A DNA stretch of 64,000 bases. It comes from Amblyomma americanum. Taxonomy: Eukaryota; Arthropoda; Arachnida; Ixodida; Ixodidae. Positions within the stretch are counted from its first letter, which is position 1. Every line of letters starts with the position of its first letter. The stretch covers positions 166,404,683 through 166,468,682 of the forward strand of contig NC_135500.1 of the NCBI RefSeq assembly GCF_052857255.1, in the 5' to 3' direction. The translations under genes and the position numbers were made by a program. Positions 59,561 through 64,000 of the stretch are shown here, piece by piece. The notes under the pieces are model-generated. The model was not told where the DNA came from. It was given only the letters and a program-made list of their open reading frames with translations, and did not search any database.

Positions 59561-59941
59561 GTCCGGGTATGAAGGGGAACTCAACGGCGCGCGAATCCTT
59601 GGTGCTTTCACTTTCGACATCTAATATTCTTGCCAGATACGGATATTCACCTGACAATTGTCGGCAATTCATCAGATACTGGCACTACTGCTATTCTTCC
59701 TGACTTAGTGGAGGGTGTATAGTCTTTACTGTATACTCCTCAGGAGTCTCAACCTTCTGCACTCTAGTAATATGTACTTGTGTTGGTTCGAATAGCAAGG
59801 ATTGTGTTCAAATTCCAGGTTATATACTAGGTATAAATATGTTTATAATTCATCTTGAAAACAAAATTCAGCGCACATGAACAAAGGACGCAGGAAGAGA
59901 AGACACTACAAGCGCTTACAGTGTCTACCATTCCTACTTCC
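59561..59941. other. Unassigned DNA
   Basis: No gene recognised. Confidence 0.4.
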
Positions 59942-59953
59942 TTAGTCCATGTG

Positions 59954-60270
59954 ATAATAATAATTGGTTTTGGGGGAAAGGAAATGGCGCAGTATCTGTC
60001 TCATATCGTTGGACACCTGAACCGCGCCGTAAGGGAAGGGATAAAGGAGGGAGTGAAATAAGAAAGGGAGAGGTGCCGTAGGCGAGGGCTCCGGAATAAT
60101 TTCGACCACCTGCGCTAACAACGTGCGCTAACAACGTGCGCTGACATCGTACAGCACACGGGCGCCTTGGAGTTTTTCCTCCATAAAAACGCAGCCGCCG
60201 CGGTCGGGTTCGAACCCGGGAACTCCGGATCAGTAGTCGAGCGCCCTAACCACTAAGCCACCGCGGCGGG
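59954..60270 (-). mobile_element. Extended tRNA-derived SINE with 12-bp target-site duplication
   Basis: Minus-strand reading: head cgccgcggtggcttagtggt, perfect B-box ggttcgaaccc (about 60207-60217), then tcagcgcacgttgtt (with a short tandem duplication of tgcgctaacaacg, plus strand, near 60112-60135), then an extra 3' module with ggcacctctccctttcttat, cttacggcgcggttcaggtg and tccaacgatatgagacagat, ending ccccaaaaccaattattatt. Flanking duplication ttagtccatgtg at 59942-59953 and 60271-60282. At 317 bp it is longer than the basic 240-bp type because of the extra 3' module, and thus a distinct subfamily. Confidence 0.92.
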
Positions 60271-60634
60271 TTAGTCCATGTGCGCTTAATTTCGTTTTCA
60301 ACATGAACTACATCCGACGAGACCAATTCGATCGTCATTCTTAAGTATAAAGGTACCGAAACCACAAGATATAGCAGGCAAGCATTCATTATCACTCAAG
60401 GCAGATGGTTATTTGGTGTGGGCGCAACGCAGGAGTCCTATTCATTGAGGTGCTGCATGTCTTTAAAAGTAACCTTGGCTTTGTTATGGCAGACTGCTGT
60501 CAGCAGTCCGGTCATTATAATTAATATTATATTAATTAATAAGCATATAAATATTCATATTAATAAGTAAATGTGACGAAAAGCAAACCAATTATACTTA
60601 CCGCATAGACAACTGTGATAGAAAATTTGGAGGA

Positions 60635-60740
60635 CGCTTAAGCTTCGTCTTTAAGAGTGAGACGCGACAGCGTGTTGCAACGTTGCCAAGGGGTGTACGG
60701 AACGCTATCGCCTGTTCGGCACGACGCGTGACCAGTTGGA
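60635..60740. repeat. Dispersed-repeat fragment
   Basis: The stretch cttcgtctttaagagtgaga, cgcgacagcg, then ccaaggggtgtacggaacgc and ttcggcacgacgcgtgacc has the look of a dispersed tick repeat adjoining SINE fragments. I recognise the type but cannot name the family. It partly mirrors the cgcgacagcgttaa sequence at 60990-61008 on the other strand. Confidence 0.4.
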
Positions 60741-60746
60741 CAATTT

Positions 60747-60825
60747 AAGGAAAGGACGCCTGTCTCACATATCTCGGTGGACACCCGAACCGGGCCGTAA
60801 GAAAAGAAACATGAAATGAAAATTG
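60747..60825 (-). mobile_element. 3' fragment of an extended SINE
   Basis: The plus-strand sequence aaggaaaggacgcctgtctc ... ccgaaccgggccgtaag resembles the 3' module of the element at 59954-60270 (which reads aaaggaaatggcgcagtatc ... cctgaaccgcgccgtaag). Only this module is present, so it is 5'-truncated. Confidence 0.65.
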
Positions 60826-61012
60826 GTTTTAAGGAAAAGAACGGACGCCTGTCTCACAATTCTGGCTGGACACCTGTACCGCGCCGTAAGGGAAGGAAAA
60901 GGAGGAGGCTGAGAGTGCGAGGAGGAGGATTTTTCGCGGACGGCCAACGCCGCCGACGCCGACACCGGCTTTTCTACGACACGAGCTCCTTAACGCTGTC
61001 GCGTTAAAATAA
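60826..61012 (-). mobile_element. SINE-like element with a non-tRNA head
   Basis: It has the same 3' module (aattggttttaaggaaaaga, gacgcctgtctcacaattct, gtaccgcgccgtaaggga). Instead of the tRNA head it carries, on the minus strand, ttttaacgcgacagcgttaa and ggagctcgtg followed by a CpG-rich stretch (plus strand cgccgccgacgccgacaccg, about 60948-60967). So the module is shared by elements with different heads. Confidence 0.55.
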
Positions 61013-61185
61013 GTTGATAGTCAAAGCGGCTCCTGATCCCTAGCTCATTATGTGTACAAGGGCAGAGGAGCCACTGCAACCATTATTCACTTGAACCCTC
61101 AATTTTAACTCCAAATGAAAAACATCGAAGACGACAAACCACAAAAGCCGTGGCTCGAGTGTTCGTTTCGAGCTAATACAAAAAA
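61013..61185. other. Unassigned spacer before the long inverted repeat
   Basis: No feature recognised. Confidence 0.4.
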
Positions 61186-61918
61186 ATTACATTCATTTCA
61201 TTTAGCCCAAAACACACACCAGACAATAGAAAGGAACACACTGGACGAAACACGGGCGCTACTCACAGTTTATTTATTCACAGAAAGGTGAAAGCATATA
61301 AATGTTGGCTGACCTGTGCAGACGCCACCTTACAAGGAATCTTGGAAATGAGCACACATTAACTTATCAAATGAGGTTCAAAATAAACGTTATCTCTCTA
61401 TCATAGAGAGCAAGGGAAGTGTCACTGACACATTCTTGCCCTTTTTTTCCGGTTAAACAAGCTACCAATGTTTCGCGAGCGGTTTTTTGTCCAGTTCTGC
61501 CTAGAATTGTTACGCAAAGAAAACGCGATGTACAATCGGCTCAAGCAATGCATTGGTCCACAATGTGTATACGTTCAATATTAGCAAGATGTTTTGCCTC
61601 AGTGATACTCTACTCAAGCAATGCAGCAATCTACAAGGTGTGTGCGTTAATTATTAGCAAGACCTTTTGTGTCCATGATACTTCCCTTGCTGTCTACGAT
61701 AGAGAGAGAAATTTTCTTTCACACCTCGTCTATTAACTTCCTGTGTGCTCATTTGCAAGATACTTTGTAAGGTGGCGTTTGCGCAGGTCAGCCAACTTAT
61801 TTAAATATATTAACCTTTCATTAAATAAATCAGTTCTGATTAGCGCCCGTGCTTCGTCCTCTGTGTTCCTTTCTTTTCTCTCGTGTGCGTTTTGGGCGGA
61901 TTGAAACGAATATAATGG
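61186..61918. repeat. Long inverted repeat, about 240-bp arms, foldback element
   Basis: The left arm (about 61186-61433) pairs with the right arm (about 61668-61918) in reverse complement. Landmarks are agcccaaaacacacacc versus gtgtgcgttttgggc, gtcagccaac-type words, caccttacaa versus ttgtaaggtgg, and agcaagggaagt versus acttcccttgct. Identity is roughly 75-85% by eye with small indels. The loop holds a 73-bp imperfect tandem duplication starting caagcaatgc at 61542 and 61615. No coding frame or clear target-site duplication. Likely a non-autonomous foldback DNA element. Confidence 0.85.
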
Positions 61919-64000
61919 CTAAAAACCACAGTTCCCGTCAGTTAACAAATATGAAAAAAAATTATCTCTCAAGTGCATACGGAGCCCATCGTTTAAGCTG
62001 TCTGGGACTGATTGGTATGAGCGCATGGCAGGTTGAAAGCCTGTAGAGCTTGATTCTTTATAAGGGAGCTGAATCTTTCACTATGTTCACCTTTACTAGA
62101 GGCGCCTCGAGAGCTCTGCTACTTTGACCCGTAGTTTTCAGAGGACGACATCATTGCGAAGGATGTGCAGGGCGATATAGGTAGACAATTTGTTGCCGTC
62201 TGAATGCTGAGGAGTTATACAAAGAAAGCAGCAGATGTATCATGAGACGCAGGCTTCGTGACACTTCATCGAACATTGCATTGCCCGGAGCTGGAACCAG
62301 GGCCTGGAATTTTTCTCTTCTCATCTTGACACAAAACATTTTGTAACCAATTACCATATTTTTTGGAGCTCTCTGGAAGCACTAGTAGTAATGTCTGAAG
62401 CGAAGATACTCTATTAGTTTCATTTTTGCTCTTCCTTCTCATAGTGTATTCAATTTAATTAAAAACTGATTTATTCGGAAATTACTACTGCTGGATCCAT
62501 TTGCTGGCTCAAAGCTACGAGAACGTACTATAAACTGAAGAAGACATAGATTTTATTTAGTACTTTTCTTCATATAGAAATAAATGCAGCGAAAACATCA
62601 AAAAGCTGCTTCACGAATAGCTTGACGAAGGTTCTTACCCCGTGTTTTGGCAGCTGATGACTGAAGCTTACAATTAAACAAAGCTGCGATTGAAACTGCT
62701 AATTAGTGAAAAGCATGCATTAGACATAGTAACTGTATAATACTAAATGCGTGACACTGAAAAGCAGTACTTATGCAGATTAAACGAAACCAACAGACAT
62801 GTATTCATTCAGGCCAGCACAATAGTGTAATCACCAGTACCATCATGCACATTCAAGTACATGAACGGACAAGTGCACGTGTGGGTATACAGGACTCAAA
62901 AATGATTGCTTGCCGCTCTGGATTGTGCGTCATTGTAGTCTGAATTCGGAATAAGTCCATCATTTTGTTCACTCCAGACTGCCTCCTTTTCTTGACTGTA
63001 AGAAAAATTTTTCACAAGCAGGTGCTCCCAGTTCAGTGATTTCCGAAACTGCTTTCAAACGGGCTCGCGGGAACTGTGATGAAACCGACTTTCCTGTTCA
63101 CGCCGCGTTTGGAAGGCGTCTTAGGCAACTGTGAGCAACAAATGTGGCATCCACATCAATTTCGTGGCGGGCGGCTCGAAATGCGGCGCCGTAGTTTCGA
63201 CTCTACTCACACGCCTGTTACAACAAACAACCACAGCTCACGCAATGTTCCACTCCCGCTCCCGAAAACATAGCTCACCCACCAACCAATCAGCGGATTG
63301 CGTGAGCAGCATATTACAGGCACGCACGACTTGCACAGAAGACAACTGTAGGCAGCCTACCGCAACTTCAGCGCAAAAATTGTACGTCGCTTTGTTTTTT
63401 ACTGGTTCATGTAATACAGTTGAATGCAATCTATATTCTTTTTTTGTCAGTATTGACATAACACTCGAAATATGTCAGCTACTCCAGGCTTTTCGATGTA
63501 ATAAGATCATAAGAATTCAGGAATAGATAAATGCGGTACTTCGAGATGCAGTGATAAAAAGGGATGCCTATCGGAGCAGTTGTTACCGCCTTGTTTTCTG
63601 CAACGTTCCGTAAAAAGAAGAGTATTTGTGTAGAAATGTTCGACATCGATGACGTAACAGGAGGCACCCTGCAGATTTGATGAACATTCTTCAAGAACCA
63701 ACCTGAAGCAAGGACAGAAAGAGAAAGAAGTTAATCTCGGGGTGTACTGCCATTGGCTACTCTGCGCTGGGGGAAAGAGAAGTGTGGATATGAAAGGAAA
63801 ATATAAAAAAGGTGGATTGGGTAAACGGTAACTACATAGGGCAAGAACATCTATGCTATAAAGGCCCAATCTGCCGCACAAGTACTACGCCCACAGAAAT
63901 CGAGTAGGGGATTTGCCTTCCTTCAGGGCTGTCATCGTGGCCCCTTGCTGGCTGTTTTCTTCTCCGTCAAAGGGCGATGATTGTGGAGGTCTAAAGCAAA
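61919..64000. other. Unassigned AT-rich DNA to the window end
   Basis: No gene, RNA or transposon recognised. Frames such as 63131-63526 (+) and 63507-63881 (-) lack any family signature. Confidence 0.45.

Noticed and set aside
1..64000. CRISPR arrays, operons, prophage or plasmid features
   Set aside because: None seen; splice sites, SINEs and LINEs show animal nuclear DNA.

Overview
The window looks like nuclear DNA of a hard tick (Ixodidae, probably a metastriate genus). It is intron-rich, about 40-45% GC overall, and has no prokaryotic gene organisation. It carries several tRNA-derived SINEs of the kind known as Ruka in ticks, many broken non-LTR retrotransposons (LINEs), and frequent simple repeats. 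Genus and species cannot be fixed from sequence reading alone.

Only one host protein-coding segment can be supported. It is a 333-bp phase 1-1 exon at 42679-43011 (+), GC-rich, with a good acceptor and donor, encoding a complete first immunoglobulin domain of a Dscam-type (Down syndrome cell adhesion molecule) receptor. No other Dscam exon was recognised, so the flanking sequence up to the window edges is most simply read as large introns or intergenic DNA of this gene.

Layout. 1-6 kb: non-coding, with one hairpin and a polypyrimidine block. 6.0-6.8 kb: minus-strand LINE 3' end (RNase H plus zinc knuckle). 9.1-10.3 kb: CpG-rich, homeodomain-site-rich block. 10.7 and 13.6 kb: SINEs; 13.3 kb: another minus-strand LINE C-terminus. 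16.2 kb: GATT microsatellite. 16.5-20.4 kb: two LINE copies end to end on the plus strand, the second with most of its endonuclease (EN) and reverse transcriptase (RT) still readable. 20.4-31.8 kb: mostly unassigned, with trinucleotide repeats and a LINE 3' tail at 26.6 kb. 31.8-38.5 kb: GC-rich non-coding blocks (a tandem array with cAMP-response-element-like (CRE) sites, a CpG-rich block, an octamer/homeodomain element, purine-rich DNA with a minus-strand splice donor consensus). 40.0 kb: rearranged SINE. 42.7 kb: the Dscam exon. 44.5-45.5 kb: three SINEs, one nested in another with a 12-bp target-site duplication. 47.3 kb: heptamer minisatellite. 49.4-50.2 kb: minus-strand LINE end. 53.9-55.7 kb: plus-strand LINE with RT/RNase H/zinc-knuckle remnants. 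56.6-59.6 kb: about 215-bp minisatellite, a strong foldback, a LINE RT with altered catalytic residues and a third LINE clade. 59.9-61.0 kb: an extended SINE with a 12-bp duplication and related fragments. 61.2-61.9 kb: a long inverted repeat. The rest is unassigned.

No operon-like or novel multi-gene system was seen. The most unusual structures are the nested and rearranged SINEs, the foldback elements and the CpG-rich candidate regulatory blocks around the Dscam exon. Ends of degenerate elements are approximate, because they were read by eye without alignment.
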